A DNA stretch of 64,000 nucleotides from Flavobacterium sp. 270 (GTDB lineage Bacteria > Bacteroidota > Bacteroidia > Flavobacteriales > Flavobacteriaceae), in NCBI RefSeq assembly GCF_004368785.1, contig NZ_SODM01000003.1, positions 1 through 64,000 on the forward strand. The letters run 5' to 3'. Positions 1 to 8,509 of the stretch are shown here, piece after piece; position 1 is the stretch's first letter, and the number at the start of each line of letters is the position of its first letter. Made by a program: the position numbers and the translations under genes. The notes under the pieces are model-generated. The model worked only from the letters and a program-made list of their open reading frames with translations. It was not told where the DNA came from and searched no databases.

Positions 1-85
1 CACCTCTTCCCATCCCGAACAGAGTAGTTAAGCCCGCCTGCGCAGATGGTACTGCAGTATTGTGGGAGAGTATGTCGTCGCCTTT
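1..85 (+). rRNA. 5S ribosomal RNA, 3' part (5' end outside window)
   Basis: The window opens inside a 5S rRNA. The stretch at positions 10-30 (CATCCCGAACAGAG) is the conserved 5S core, followed by the conserved TGGTACTGCAGT segment near 46-57 and the GGGAGAGTA segment near 64-72. It is followed at once by a strong hairpin terminator, as expected at the end of a 16S-23S-5S operon read on the plus strand. The 5' part lies outside the window. The 3' boundary is estimated to within a few bases. Confidence 0.93.
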
Positions 86-91
86 CTTTTG

Positions 92-122
92 AAAACCCTA
101 TCCTAAACGGATAGGGTTTTTT
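92..122 (+). terminator. rRNA operon terminator
   Basis: A perfect 12-bp stem (92-103 with 109-120, AAAACCCTATCC and its complement) with a 5-base loop runs into a T tract. It sits directly after the 5S gene and is a typical intrinsic terminator of the rRNA operon. Confidence 0.92.
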
Positions 123-348
123 GCTTTTACGAATGTTTGAATTTTTTAAGCTAAATGCGAAAATCGATATATTCAATAAAATCTATCCATTTTATTCTGT
201 CATATTTTATTACAGACGGGCATTTTAATAGCCTGCAAGGTTAGATTGCTTTGTAAATATACTCCAATTATATACTGATACTCTGTTAAATTATAGTCAA
301 TTTTGGTTATTAGATTAAAGTGAATTAGAGTTTTTAAATGTGAATCTG

Positions 349-356
349 TATTTTTG
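349..356 (+). promoter_or_regulatory. Bacteroidota -7 element (TATTTTTG) for the phosphatase gene
   Basis: Exact match to TAnnTTTG 22 bases before the ATG at 379. It lies downstream of an in-frame ATG at 340, which supports 379 as the true start. No clear -33 TTG was seen at the usual spacing. The stretch 123-340 is otherwise AT-rich with no gene seen. Confidence 0.5.
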
Positions 357-378
357 TATTTCAAATTATAATCTGAAT

Positions 379-1995
379 ATGAAAAAAAGTATTTTATTGT
401 TGACGCTATTTGTTATCTCAAATTTAAGTGCTCAACAGCGTCCAAAATTAGTTGTAGGTATTGTAGTTGATCAAATGAAAATGGAATATTTATATCGGTT
501 TTCTGATGATTTTTCTCCAAACGGATTCAAGAGGTTAATGAATAATGGATATACTTTTCAAAATATGCATTATAATTATATGCCAACTTATACTGCACCA
601 GGACATGCTTCTATTTATACAGGAACAACCCCTGCAACACACGGAATTGTAGGGAATGAATGGTTTAGCAGAACGCTTGGAAAAGATGTTTACTGCACAG
701 ATGATGCATCTGTAAAAACTGTTGGTGATGGAACTGCAGAAGAAGGTGCTATGTCTCCTAAAAATCTACAAAGTACTACAATCACTGATGAAGTGAGAAT
801 GGCTACTAATTTTAACGGAAAAGTAATTGGGATTAGTTTAAAAGACCGTGGTGCTATTTTACCAGCTGGACATTTTGCTAATTGGGCTTTTTGGTATAGT
901 AAAACGGGCGCATTTATTTCAAGTACTTTTTATGGGGATAAATTGCCGGAATGGGTTTCTCAATTCAATAACGAGAAGCACTATATGCCTTATATAAATA
1001 AAGGGTGGGATTTATTTAAACCTGCTAGCACATATAATGAAAGTTTGCCAGACAATAACCCTTACGAAGGGAAACTTTATGGCAGTGCAGCTCCAGTTTT
1101 TCCATATAACTTGAAAACAATGTATGAGAAAAATGATGCTGGAATTTTAAGAGCTACTCCTTATGGGAATGATTTACTGGCTGAATTTGCAATGAAAGCT
1201 ATTGAAAAAGAAGATTTAGGTAAAGATAATATTACGGACTTCCTGACAGTTAGTTTTTCATCTACAGATTATGTTGGGCACTTACTTGGACCGCGTTCTA
1301 TAGAGCTTCAAGATACTTATTTAAGATTAGACCAAACTATTGCTGATTTTTTAGCCTACTTAGATAAAACGGTTGGAAAAGACAATTACTTACTTTTCTT
1401 AACAGCAGATCATGCTGGTGCTGAAAATGTAATTTATTTAAAAGATCATAAATATAATGTAGATAATTATCCATCAAAAGATGTAAAGAAAAGCATGCAG
1501 GATTTCTCTACTAAAACTTTTGGAGTAGATTTGGTTACTGATTACTCAAATTTTAATGTTTTCTTTAATAAACAGCTTATTAAAGAAAAAGGATTAGATT
1601 TAGTAAATGTAAAAAAAGCTTTTAAAGATTTTTTAATTGCACAGCCACAAGTTAAAAAAGTATATACAGAAGAAGAAATCTTAGCTAATTCTGGAAATGA
1701 TTATTATCTAAACTTTGTTGCCAAAGGATATGATGTAACTCAAAATGGAGATTTAGTTATAATTGATAAACCTGGTGATATAGAATATTCAACAACAGGA
1801 ACATCACACGGTACACCTTACAGCTATGATACTCATGTGCCTGCAATTTTCTACGGATGGCATATTAAAAAAGGAGAATCTTTTGATAAAAAAGTTATCA
1901 CAGAAATTGCACCAACAATTGCTCAAAAAATTAAAGTTTCTTTCCCTAATGGAACTGAGGCTAAAGTATTGCAAGAAGTTTTAAATGAGAATTAA
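379..1995 (+). CDS. pafA: PafA-like alkaline phosphatase, secreted
   Basis: Alkaline-phosphatase-superfamily enzyme expected to hydrolyse phosphate monoesters in the periplasm or outside the cell. The mature part resembles flavobacterial PafA (phosphate-insensitive phosphatase). A signal peptide covers about residues 1-18 (KKSILLLTLFVISNLSAQ). The metal ligand Asp31 lies in VVDQ and the nucleophile Thr72 in PTYTAPGH. The KDRG motif near residue 155 carries the Lys and Arg that bind phosphate in PafA. Further metal ligands lie in STDYVGH, TADHAG and GTSHGTP. I chose the ATG at 379 rather than 340 because the signal peptide begins there and the -7 element lies between the two. Monocistronic; a terminator follows. 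Substrate range cannot be read from the sequence. Confidence 0.85.
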   Translation: MKKSILLLTLFVISNLSAQQRPKLVVGIVVDQMKMEYLYRFSDDFSPNGFKRLMNNGYTFQNMHYNYMPTYTAPGHASIYTGTTPATHGIVGNEWFSRTLGKDVYCTDDASVKTVGDGTAEEGAMSPKNLQSTTITDEVRMATNFNGKVIGISLKDRGAILPAGHFANWAFWYSKTGAFISSTFYGDKLPEWVSQFNNEKHYMPYINKGWDLFKPASTYNESLPDNNPYEGKLYGSAAPVFPYNLKTMYEKNDAGILRATPYGNDLLAEFAMKAIEKEDLGKDNITDFLTVSFSSTDYVGHLLGPRSIELQDTYLRLDQTIADFLAYLDKTVGKDNYLLFLTADHAGAENVIYLKDHKYNVDNYPSKDVKKSMQDFSTKTFGVDLVTDYSNFNVFFNKQLIKEKGLDLVNVKKAFKDFLIAQPQVKKVYTEEEILANSGNDYYLNFVAKGYDVTQNGDLVIIDKPGDIEYSTTGTSHGTPYSYDTHVPAIFYGWHIKKGESFDKKVITEIAPTIAQKIKVSFPNGTEAKVLQEVLNEN

Positions 1996-2051
1996 ACTCT
2001 TATCTTAAATATATTAAACTGTCAATGACAGGTTTTTTTATACCCCATAAA

Positions 2052-2081
2052 AAAAGGCTTTTCAATTAAGAAAAGCCTTTT
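2052..2081. terminator. Bidirectional terminator between convergent phosphatase and ald
   Basis: A 12-bp stem, AAAAGGCTTTTC (2052-2063) paired with 2070-2081, with A and T tracts on both sides. It lies between two genes that converge and can serve both strands. Confidence 0.85.
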
Positions 2082-2118
2082 AAATTTAGTGTTTAGTAAG
2101 CACTTATTTAATGTTAGC

Positions 2119-3237
2119 CTATGCGTTTGCTAACACTAATTCTTCGTTAAAAGGAAGATTCCAAGCTTCTGCAACCCCTTTATAAAGGATTTTTCCATTA
2201 GCAACGTTTAATCCTTTTTTCAATTCTTCATTTTCAGCACAAGCTTTTTCCCATCCTTTGTTTGCTAATTGCAATGCATATGGTAAAGTTGCATTTGTTA
2301 AAGCTAATGTAGATGTGTAAGGAACAGCTCCTGGCATATTAGCCACACAGTAATGAACAATATCATCAATGATGAAAGTTGGATTCTCGTGTGTTGTAGG
2401 AGTACAAGTTTCGATACAACCACCTTGATCTACTGCTACGTCAACTACTACAGTTCCTGGACGCATTAATTTTAGCATATCACGAGTAATTAAGTGAGGT
2501 GCTTTTGCTCCCGGAATTAAAACTGCTCCAACAATTAAATCAGCATCTTTAATAGCTTTAGTAATATTATAGTGATTAGACATCTCTGTGTTTACATTTG
2601 CTGGCATAATATCATCTAACTGACGTAAACGTGGTAAACTCAAATCCATGATAGTTACTTGAGCTCCTAAACCAGCAGCCATTTTTGCAGCCTGAGTTCC
2701 AACGATTCCACCGCCTAATACTAATACTTTTGCAGGAGGTACACCTGGAACTCCACCTAAAAGAATTCCTCTTCCTTTTAATGGTTTCTCTAAATATTTT
2801 GCTCCTTGTTGAATAGCCATACGACCAGCAACTTCAGACATTGGTACTAATAATGGTAAACTACGGTCTGTTTTTTCAACTGTTTCGTAAGCTAAACATA
2901 CTGCACCTTTTTCAAGCATTGCATGAGTTAATTCTTCTGAAGAAGCAAAATGGAAATAGGTAAAAAGCAATTGATTTTTTTTAATTAAAGGATATTCAGA
3001 AGCAATTGGCTCTTTTACTTTAATAATCATTTCAGCAATAGCATAAACTTCTTCAATAGTTCCTAAAACTGTTGCACCTGCATTTGTATACTCTTCATCA
3101 GCAAAACCACTTCCTAAACCTGCAGTTGCTTGTACATAAACTACATGTCCATGTTTTTTCATTTCAGAAACACCAGCTGGAGTTAAAGCCACACGATTTT
3201 CGTTATTCTTGATTTCTTTTGGAACACCTATTATCAT
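2119..3237 (-). CDS. ald: Alanine dehydrogenase
   Basis: NAD-dependent L-alanine dehydrogenase, interconverting alanine and pyruvate plus ammonia in the cytoplasm. At 372 residues it has the usual family length. The N-terminus (MIIGVPKEIKNNENRVALTP) is characteristic. Key residues sit at the positions known from the mycobacterial enzyme: Arg15, Lys75 in VKEP and the catalytic His96 in TYFHFASS. The Rossmann glycine motif GGGIVG is at 175-180, and Asp269 lies in VDVAVDQGG. The gene is divergent from an Lrp/AsnC regulator 200 bp away, a common arrangement in which that regulator controls ald. The -7 element at 3275-3282 fits a short 5' leader. Confidence 0.96.
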   Translation of the reverse strand: MIIGVPKEIKNNENRVALTPAGVSEMKKHGHVVYVQATAGLGSGFADEEYTNAGATVLGTIEEVYAIAEMIIKVKEPIASEYPLIKKNQLLFTYFHFASSEELTHAMLEKGAVCLAYETVEKTDRSLPLLVPMSEVAGRMAIQQGAKYLEKPLKGRGILLGGVPGVPPAKVLVLGGGIVGTQAAKMAAGLGAQVTIMDLSLPRLRQLDDIMPANVNTEMSNHYNITKAIKDADLIVGAVLIPGAKAPHLITRDMLKLMRPGTVVVDVAVDQGGCIETCTPTTHENPTFIIDDIVHYCVANMPGAVPYTSTLALTNATLPYALQLANKGWEKACAENEELKKGLNVANGKILYKGVAEAWNLPFNEELVLANA

Positions 3238-3274
3238 ATTGATATATTTTTTTGTTTTTTGAATTTTGTTCTTA

Positions 3275-3282
3275 CAAAGCTA
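3275..3282 (-). promoter_or_regulatory. Bacteroidota -7 element (TAGCTTTG on minus strand) for ald
   Basis: Exact TAnnTTTG match on the minus strand, 37 bases before the ald start codon. No convincing -33 TTG was found. The ald/lrp intergenic region is extremely AT-rich. Confidence 0.5.
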
Positions 3283-3437
3283 CTGATAGAGAATATATTA
3301 TTGATAATAGACTTATAAATAAGAAAATATTATTTTATTTTATACTTTTACAGAAAAATATTCTTTTTTGAGAATTAAATAAGCCTTCAAAAAGAAAAAA
3401 TGACTGAATTTTAATGTTTAAATAAAACGTTTTCGTT

Positions 3438-3896
3438 ATGGCTTTAGATGAAATTGACAAGAAAATCCTACGTCTTTTACAAGAAGATGCACATTATACG
3501 CTAAAAGACATTGCAAACAAGATAAATTTATCACTAACACCTGTTCATGATCGTGTGAAACGTCTTGAAAAAGAAGGAGTTATTGAGAAGTATGTTTCCA
3601 TTTTAAACAAGAAAAAACTAGGAAATAATCTAACTGTTTATTGTCAGGTTACCTTAACAAAACAGACTTATGATACTTCTGAAGGTTTTAATCAATCTAT
3701 TTTGAATTTACCGGAAGTTGTAGAATGTAATTATGTGTCAGGAAACTTCGATTATATGCTTAAAATAATCATTCCGGATATGGAAAGTTATCATCATTTT
3801 CACCAAAAAAAATTATCTGTTTTGCCCGAAGTTTCTTTGATAAATACTGTTTTTGTAATATCGGAAGTAAAAAGCACAACGGTTTTACCAATTTAA
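3438..3896 (+). CDS. Lrp/AsnC-family transcriptional regulator
   Basis: A 152-residue regulator of the leucine-responsive/AsnC family. The N-terminal winged helix-turn-helix covers about 4-60 (LDEIDKKILRLLQEDAHYTL, then IANKINLSLTPVHDRVKRL). A C-terminal RAM (ACT-like) ligand-binding domain covers about 68-145, including VVECNYVSGNFDYML. Length and order are standard. Because it is divergent from ald, alanine or another amino acid is a plausible effector and ald a plausible target; this is inference. A hairpin follows the stop codon. Confidence 0.92.
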   Translation: MALDEIDKKILRLLQEDAHYTLKDIANKINLSLTPVHDRVKRLEKEGVIEKYVSILNKKKLGNNLTVYCQVTLTKQTYDTSEGFNQSILNLPEVVECNYVSGNFDYMLKIIIPDMESYHHFHQKKLSVLPEVSLINTVFVISEVKSTTVLPI

Positions 3897-3904
3897 AATA
3901 AATT

Positions 3905-3937
3905 AAAAAGCCACCAAGAGAACTTGATGGCTTTAAA
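3905..3937. terminator. Terminator between convergent lrp-type gene and gap
   Basis: Stem AAAGCCACCAAG with CTTGATGGCTTT (one mismatch) and a short loop, with A and T runs outside. It lies between convergent genes. Confidence 0.7.
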
Positions 3938-3958
3938 AAATGTGGTTTTGGTTTTATA

Positions 3959-5407
3959 TTAATAGTAAGTGAATCTTCTAACTTTAGCAATATATTTCGC
4001 CAAACGAATAACTTGGTGACTATACCCATATTCGTTATCATACCAAATATAAAGGATAATGTTTTTCCCATCTTTAGAAACAATCGTAGCATTACTGTCA
4101 TAAATTGAAGGAGCCGAAGTTCCTACAATGTCAGATGAGACCAATTCGTTGTTCAAAGAGTATTTAATCTGCTCCACCAATTCACCTTCAAGAGCATATT
4201 TTTTGATTATTTTATTAATTGCAAGAATAGAAGTCGCTTTTTTAACTTCTAAATTTAAAACCACCAAAGAACCGTTTGGGACCGGAACACGAATAGCATT
4301 CGAAGTTAATTTTCCTTCCAAAGAAGGCAATGCTTTTGCAGCAGCGCTTCCAGCTCCCGTTTCCGTAATAACCATATTTAGCGCAGCAGCTCTACCACGA
4401 CGGTATTTTTTGTGCATATTATCAACCAAATTTTGGTCATTAGTATAAGCATGAATCGTCTCTAAATGCCCTTTTACAACTCCCAAAGTATCTTCGACAA
4501 CTTTTAAGATTGGCGTAATGGCATTTGTAGTGCAAGAAGCCGCTGAGAAAATATTATTTTTATCCGGATCGTATTCGTTATGATTTACACCGTGTACAAT
4601 ATTAGGAACTCCCTTTCCTGGAGCAGTTAATAAAACCTTGCTGATTCCTTTAGAAGTCAGATGTCTTTTTAAAGCTTCCTGAGTTGTAAAAGCCCCTGTG
4701 TTATCAATTACCAGTGCATCATTGATTCCGTATTGTGTATAATCAATTTCTTCTGGTGAATCTGCTGTTATAATATGTACCGTGGTTCCGTTAATAATTA
4801 AAGCATTATTTTTAAGATCGGCAGTTACAGATCCTTGAAAATCGCCATGAATAGAATCATATCGCAAAAGAGAAGCTCTTTTCTCTAAACTTGATATATC
4901 GTTTTTATCACGGATTACAATTGCTCTCAGACGCAATTGATTTCCTTTTCCGGTTTTAGACATTAATTCGCGCGCCAATAAACGCCCAATTCTTCCAAAT
5001 CCATATAAAACAACATCTTTGGGTTGAATTTCTTCAGATGATTTGGCTTTTTTTAATTTATCCATTACAAAATATCTGGCATCAGGATATTTTTCATCTT
5101 CCAATCGGTATTCATAAGTCAATTTTCCCAAATCGATTTTTGAAGGCGGAAGATCTAAAGATAGAACAACCTGTGCGATTTCAACCGAATCAAAAATTGT
5201 AATGGGCTTGCCTACAAATTCACCAGCGTATTGATGCAGGTTGATTATATCGCTGACATTTTTATCCAATAATTGATTTTTGAATAAAACCATTTCAATG
5301 GATTTGTCATACCATAAATCGCTTATAATTTTAATTAATTCGACGCCAGCTCTTCTTCGGTCGACTTGTAATGATACCTCTTTTTGGTATAAAGATTTTT
5401 TAGTCAT
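3959..5407 (-). CDS. gap: Glyceraldehyde-3-phosphate dehydrogenase, long form
   Basis: Phosphorylating GAPDH of glycolysis and gluconeogenesis. The core carries the NAD-binding GFGRIGR at 136-142, the catalytic Cys292 in SAASCTTNAI, His319 in ETIHAYTNDQ, and the conserved C-terminal WYDNEYGYSHQV. The protein is 482 residues, about 130-150 longer than a standard GAPDH. The extra part is an N-terminal extension (about 1-130) with no recognised domain. Such long GAPDHs occur in Bacteroidota, often beside a second, standard-length copy, so a preference for the gluconeogenic direction is possible but not shown. Monocistronic, with its own -7 element and a terminator at its 3' end. Confidence 0.93.
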   Translation of the reverse strand: MTKKSLYQKEVSLQVDRRRAGVELIKIISDLWYDKSIEMVLFKNQLLDKNVSDIINLHQYAGEFVGKPITIFDSVEIAQVVLSLDLPPSKIDLGKLTYEYRLEDEKYPDARYFVMDKLKKAKSSEEIQPKDVVLYGFGRIGRLLARELMSKTGKGNQLRLRAIVIRDKNDISSLEKRASLLRYDSIHGDFQGSVTADLKNNALIINGTTVHIITADSPEEIDYTQYGINDALVIDNTGAFTTQEALKRHLTSKGISKVLLTAPGKGVPNIVHGVNHNEYDPDKNNIFSAASCTTNAITPILKVVEDTLGVVKGHLETIHAYTNDQNLVDNMHKKYRRGRAAALNMVITETGAGSAAAKALPSLEGKLTSNAIRVPVPNGSLVVLNLEVKKATSILAINKIIKKYALEGELVEQIKYSLNNELVSSDIVGTSAPSIYDSNATIVSKDGKNIILYIWYDNEYGYSHQVIRLAKYIAKVRRFTYY

Positions 5408-5455
5408 GATTGATAAATTGAAAAAATAAAATGCTCACTATTTTAAAATTTTGCG

Positions 5456-5463
5456 CAAAAGTA
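5456..5463 (-). promoter_or_regulatory. Bacteroidota -7 element (TACTTTTG on minus strand) for gap
   Basis: Exact TAnnTTTG match on the minus strand, 48 bases before the gap start codon. No clear -33 partner was found. Confidence 0.55.
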
Positions 5464-5511
5464 TCTATTTCAATCGATTTCGTAAACTATTTTGGTATTT
5501 ATTTTCAAAAA

Positions 5512-5545
5512 TAAAAAAGCCACCTTAATTTTTAAGGTGGCTTTA
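5512..5545 (-). terminator. Terminator of the HtrA-type protease gene
   Basis: Stem AAAGCCACCTTAA paired with TTAAGGTGGCTTT, loop of about 5 bases, followed by T residues on the minus strand. It is located 20 bases after the protease stop codon. Confidence 0.85.
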
Positions 5546-5566
5546 AAAATTTAAATTCTATTACTT

Positions 5567-6967
5567 TTAGATGATAATTCTGAAGATTTCTCCACCTTTA
5601 TTTATCATTTCAATTCGAACGCTTTGACCTTCGTCTTTTTTACTTAAAAGTTTAGAAACAGTCTCAACATTTGTCGCTTTTACATTATCAATACTCAAAA
5701 TAATATTGCCTTGTAATTCGTTTTGATATTGCATTAAATTCTCGTTTGTGATGTTTTTAATTTTAACACCATAATCAATTTTGAATTTCTTTTTATCCGC
5801 AGCATCAATATTCTCTAATTCAATTCCTTTAAATTCGGCGCTGAAAAATTCATTTTTGCTTAAAGTAACAGGAACAGTTTTTATATTTCCATCTTTACGA
5901 TAAGTAACTTTTACAACATCATTCGGACGTTTGGTATTAATGTATCCGGAAAGATCTGCATAAGTAGAAATGTTCTGATCATCTAATTTTACAATAATAT
6001 CTCCTTTTGCCAGACCCGCTTTTTCTGCTCCGGAATTTTTAGAAACTTTACTGATATAAAAACCTTGAGTTTCAGTAACGCCTAATTCTTTAGAAACAGA
6101 ACTATTCAATTCACCTCCTTCAACACCCAAAATCCCTCTTTGCACATTACCAAATTCCATAATATCTTCGATAATTTTTCGGGCAATATTAGAAGGAACG
6201 GCAAAAGAATAGCCAACATAAGAACCTGTCATAGAAGAAATCATAGTATTAATTCCGATTAATTCACCTCGAGTATTCACCAAAGCACCACCGCTGTTTC
6301 CTGGATTAACTGCAGCATCTGTTTGAATAAAAGACTGAATACCGCTGGTGTCTAGATTTCTGGCTTTCGCCGAAACAATCCCGGCGGTTACGGTAGAAGT
6401 TAAGTTATACGGATTTCCAACTGCCAATACCCATTCTCCAACTTTTACATTATCAGAATTTGCAAAAGGTGTATAAGGAAGTTTTTCATCGGCATTGATT
6501 TTTAATAAAGCGATATCCATTTTAGAATCTGTACCAATTAATTTTGCCGTATACGATTTTTTATTGTTTAGAGTAATCTCAATTTCTGATGCATCTTTAA
6601 TCACGTGATTGTTGGTAACAATATATCCGTCTTCAGAAATGATAACACCAGAACCTGTTCCTACTTGTTCTTGTTGCTGCTGACCGCCATAGCCATAGAA
6701 AAATTCCATCATAGGATTACTTACCGTTCTTCGCGAAACATTTTTTACGTGTACAACAGTATGAATTGTTTTATCTGCTGCTTCAGTAAAATCTACAGTT
6801 TCTGCTGCTAAGCCAACATTTTTTCCAAAAGAATTGGGGGCAAGAGTAACAACAGAATTTCCTTTTCCAAAAAAAGAATTGTTGCTTTCAAATAATAACT
6901 TGTAAGCACCAAGAGTAATAGCGCCACTTAATAACGACACTAAAAATAAGGCTGAAAATCTTTTCAT
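5567..6967 (-). CDS. htrA: HtrA/DegP-family periplasmic serine protease with two PDZ domains
   Basis: Periplasmic quality-control protease/chaperone. The N-terminal hydrophobic stretch (about 5-25) is a signal peptide or anchor. The trypsin-like domain shows the triad His121 (VTNNHVI), Asp151 (SKMDIALLKI) and Ser225 (NPGNSGGALV). PDZ1 lies at about 275-365. A more divergent PDZ2 fills the C-terminus, ending at the last residue. At 466 residues the length matches DegQ/DegP-type proteases. A glutamine-rich loop (QQQQEQ, about 96-101) lies before the catalytic domain. Stress control is likely from the family but is not visible here. Confidence 0.93.
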   Translation of the reverse strand: MKRFSALFLVSLLSGAITLGAYKLLFESNNSFFGKGNSVVTLAPNSFGKNVGLAAETVDFTEAADKTIHTVVHVKNVSRRTVSNPMMEFFYGYGGQQQQEQVGTGSGVIISEDGYIVTNNHVIKDASEIEITLNNKKSYTAKLIGTDSKMDIALLKINADEKLPYTPFANSDNVKVGEWVLAVGNPYNLTSTVTAGIVSAKARNLDTSGIQSFIQTDAAVNPGNSGGALVNTRGELIGINTMISSMTGSYVGYSFAVPSNIARKIIEDIMEFGNVQRGILGVEGGELNSSVSKELGVTETQGFYISKVSKNSGAEKAGLAKGDIIVKLDDQNISTYADLSGYINTKRPNDVVKVTYRKDGNIKTVPVTLSKNEFFSAEFKGIELENIDAADKKKFKIDYGVKIKNITNENLMQYQNELQGNIILSIDNVKATNVETVSKLLSKKDEGQSVRIEMINKGGEIFRIII

Positions 6968-7077
6968 ATTAGAATTTATGTTTAAGTTATTTTACGTAAA
7001 ATTAATTGAAAAAATTATTTCTAAAAATGCTTTAACGCTCTTTAACAATGATTAACATTTCATTAATTAATAGTTCG

Positions 7078-7085
7078 TACTTTTG
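7078..7085 (+). promoter_or_regulatory. Bacteroidota -7 element (TACTTTTG) for dapF
   Basis: Exact TAnnTTTG match 19 bases before the dapF ATG. The leader is very short. Confidence 0.65.
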
Positions 7086-7104
7086 TATTTCTAACAACTA
7101 AAAA

Positions 7105-7887
7105 ATGCAAATAGAATTTTATAAATATCAAGGAACAGGGAATGATTTTGTAATGATTGATAACCGATCAGAATTTTTTCCAAAAGAAGATGTTAAACTT
7201 ATAGAGCGCTTATGTGACAGACGTTTTGGCATTGGTGCAGACGGACTTATTTTGCTTGAAAATGACGCTAATACCGATTTTAGAATGGTGTATTATAACT
7301 CTGACGGAAATCAAAGTTCGATGTGTGGAAATGGCGGACGCTGTCTGGTTGCTTTTGCTAATAAATTAGGCGTTATCGAAAATAATACTATTTTTAATGC
7401 TACAGATGGTCTTCATCATGCCTCTATAGGAGCCGATGCGATTGTTTCTTTAGGAATGATTGATGTAAATGAAGTGCAAAGAAAAGATTCTTATACTTTT
7501 TTAAATACTGGTTCGCCGCATCACGTTCAGATTGTTGATGATTTGAAACATTATAATGTAAAAGATAATGGTGCTGCAATTCGTTACGGAGAATTATATG
7601 GCGAAAAAGGAAGCAACGTAAATTTTGTTGAAAAAATTGATAACGATACTTTTTCTCTTCGTACTTACGAAAGAGGCGTTGAAGATGAAACTCTTGCTTG
7701 TGGAACTGGTGCAACTGCCGTTGCAATTGCTATGAATGCCATTGGAGAAACAGACAAAACATCGATTAATTTGAATGTTGAAGGTGGGAAATTAGTAGTT
7801 TCTTTTGATAAAATGGGAGATCATTTCAGCAATGTTTTTTTAAACGGCCCTGCGAAATTTGTTTTTAAAGGAACAATTGAAATTTAA
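7105..7887 (+). CDS. dapF: Diaminopimelate epimerase
   Basis: Converts LL- to meso-diaminopimelate, for lysine and peptidoglycan synthesis. It is a cofactor-independent epimerase with two catalytic cysteines, both visible: Cys74 in SSMCGNGGRC and Cys199 in LACGTGATA. The N-terminal FYKYQGTGNDFVMID and the central NVNFVE are family signatures. At 260 residues the length is normal. It heads a plus-strand run with a GNAT acetyltransferase and mltG. The 74-bp gap to the next gene holds an AATCTA-type repeat. Confidence 0.97.
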   Translation: MQIEFYKYQGTGNDFVMIDNRSEFFPKEDVKLIERLCDRRFGIGADGLILLENDANTDFRMVYYNSDGNQSSMCGNGGRCLVAFANKLGVIENNTIFNATDGLHHASIGADAIVSLGMIDVNEVQRKDSYTFLNTGSPHHVQIVDDLKHYNVKDNGAAIRYGELYGEKGSNVNFVEKIDNDTFSLRTYERGVEDETLACGTGATAVAIAMNAIGETDKTSINLNVEGGKLVVSFDKMGDHFSNVFLNGPAKFVFKGTIEI

Positions 7888-7894
7888 TTTTGAA

Positions 7895-7960
7895 AATAAA
7901 CTCCAAAATTTAAATCCCAAATCCCAATCTAAATTCTAAAATCAACAATCTAAAATAACA
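7895..7960. repeat. AATCTAAAATC-type intergenic repeat array
   Basis: Short degenerate words (CCCAAATCCCAATCTAAATT, then TCTAAAATC and AATCTAAAAT) are repeated with a period of about 10 bases and fill the gap between dapF and the acetyltransferase gene. Similar arrays recur at several other gaps in this window. No coding potential. Confidence 0.7.
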
Positions 7961-7961
7961 A

Positions 7962-8495
7962 ATGATAACACTCAAAGGCGATTCTATTTATCTGCGTGCA
8001 CTCGAACCTAATGATTTAGAGTTTGTTTATGCTATGGAAAATGATCAGAGTATTTGGGAAGTCAGCAACACACAAACGCCTTACAGTCGTTTTTTGGTTC
8101 GACAGTATTTAGAAAATGCACATCAGGACATTTATGAGGCAAAACAATTGCGTTTAGCAATCTGTCAGGATGAAGATTTTCCTGCTGTTGGATTGATCGA
8201 TTTATTTGAATTTGACCCTAAAAATAATAGAGCAGGAGTTGGAATTGTGATTCAAAGTGCAGAAAACAGAAAACAAAATATTGGTTCTGAGGCATTAGGA
8301 TTACTAATTAAATATGCATTTCATAATTTAAACCTACATCAATTATATGCAAATATTAGTACAAAAAATGCAGCAAGTATAGCTCTTTTTACTAAATTTG
8401 GTTTTGAAAATATAGGAATTAAAAAAGATTGGATTTTGCTAAATGGCCACTATCAAGATGAAGCAATTTTCCAGTTAATCAACAAACAAATTTAA
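7962..8495 (+). CDS. GNAT acetyltransferase, RimJ/RimL-like
   Basis: A 177-residue GCN5-related N-acetyltransferase of the RimJ/RimL subtype. The start (LKGDSIYLRALEPNDLEFVY) is the typical first strand and helix. The acetyl-CoA loop region follows near 100-115 (RKQNIGSEALGLL), then the family element NLHQLYANISTKNAASIALF and FTKFGFENIG. The substrate is unknown: ribosomal protein N-termini, an amino acid or a small amine are all possible. It sits between dapF and mltG and is probably cotranscribed with mltG (14-bp gap). Confidence 0.85.
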   Translation: MITLKGDSIYLRALEPNDLEFVYAMENDQSIWEVSNTQTPYSRFLVRQYLENAHQDIYEAKQLRLAICQDEDFPAVGLIDLFEFDPKNNRAGVGIVIQSAENRKQNIGSEALGLLIKYAFHNLNLHQLYANISTKNAASIALFTKFGFENIGIKKDWILLNGHYQDEAIFQLINKQI

Positions 8496-8509
8496 AACAT
8501 ACAAAAGCT

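Noticed and set aside
340..378. ATG at 340 as the start of the phosphatase gene
   Set aside because: The -7 promoter element lies downstream of it and the signal peptide begins at the ATG at 379.
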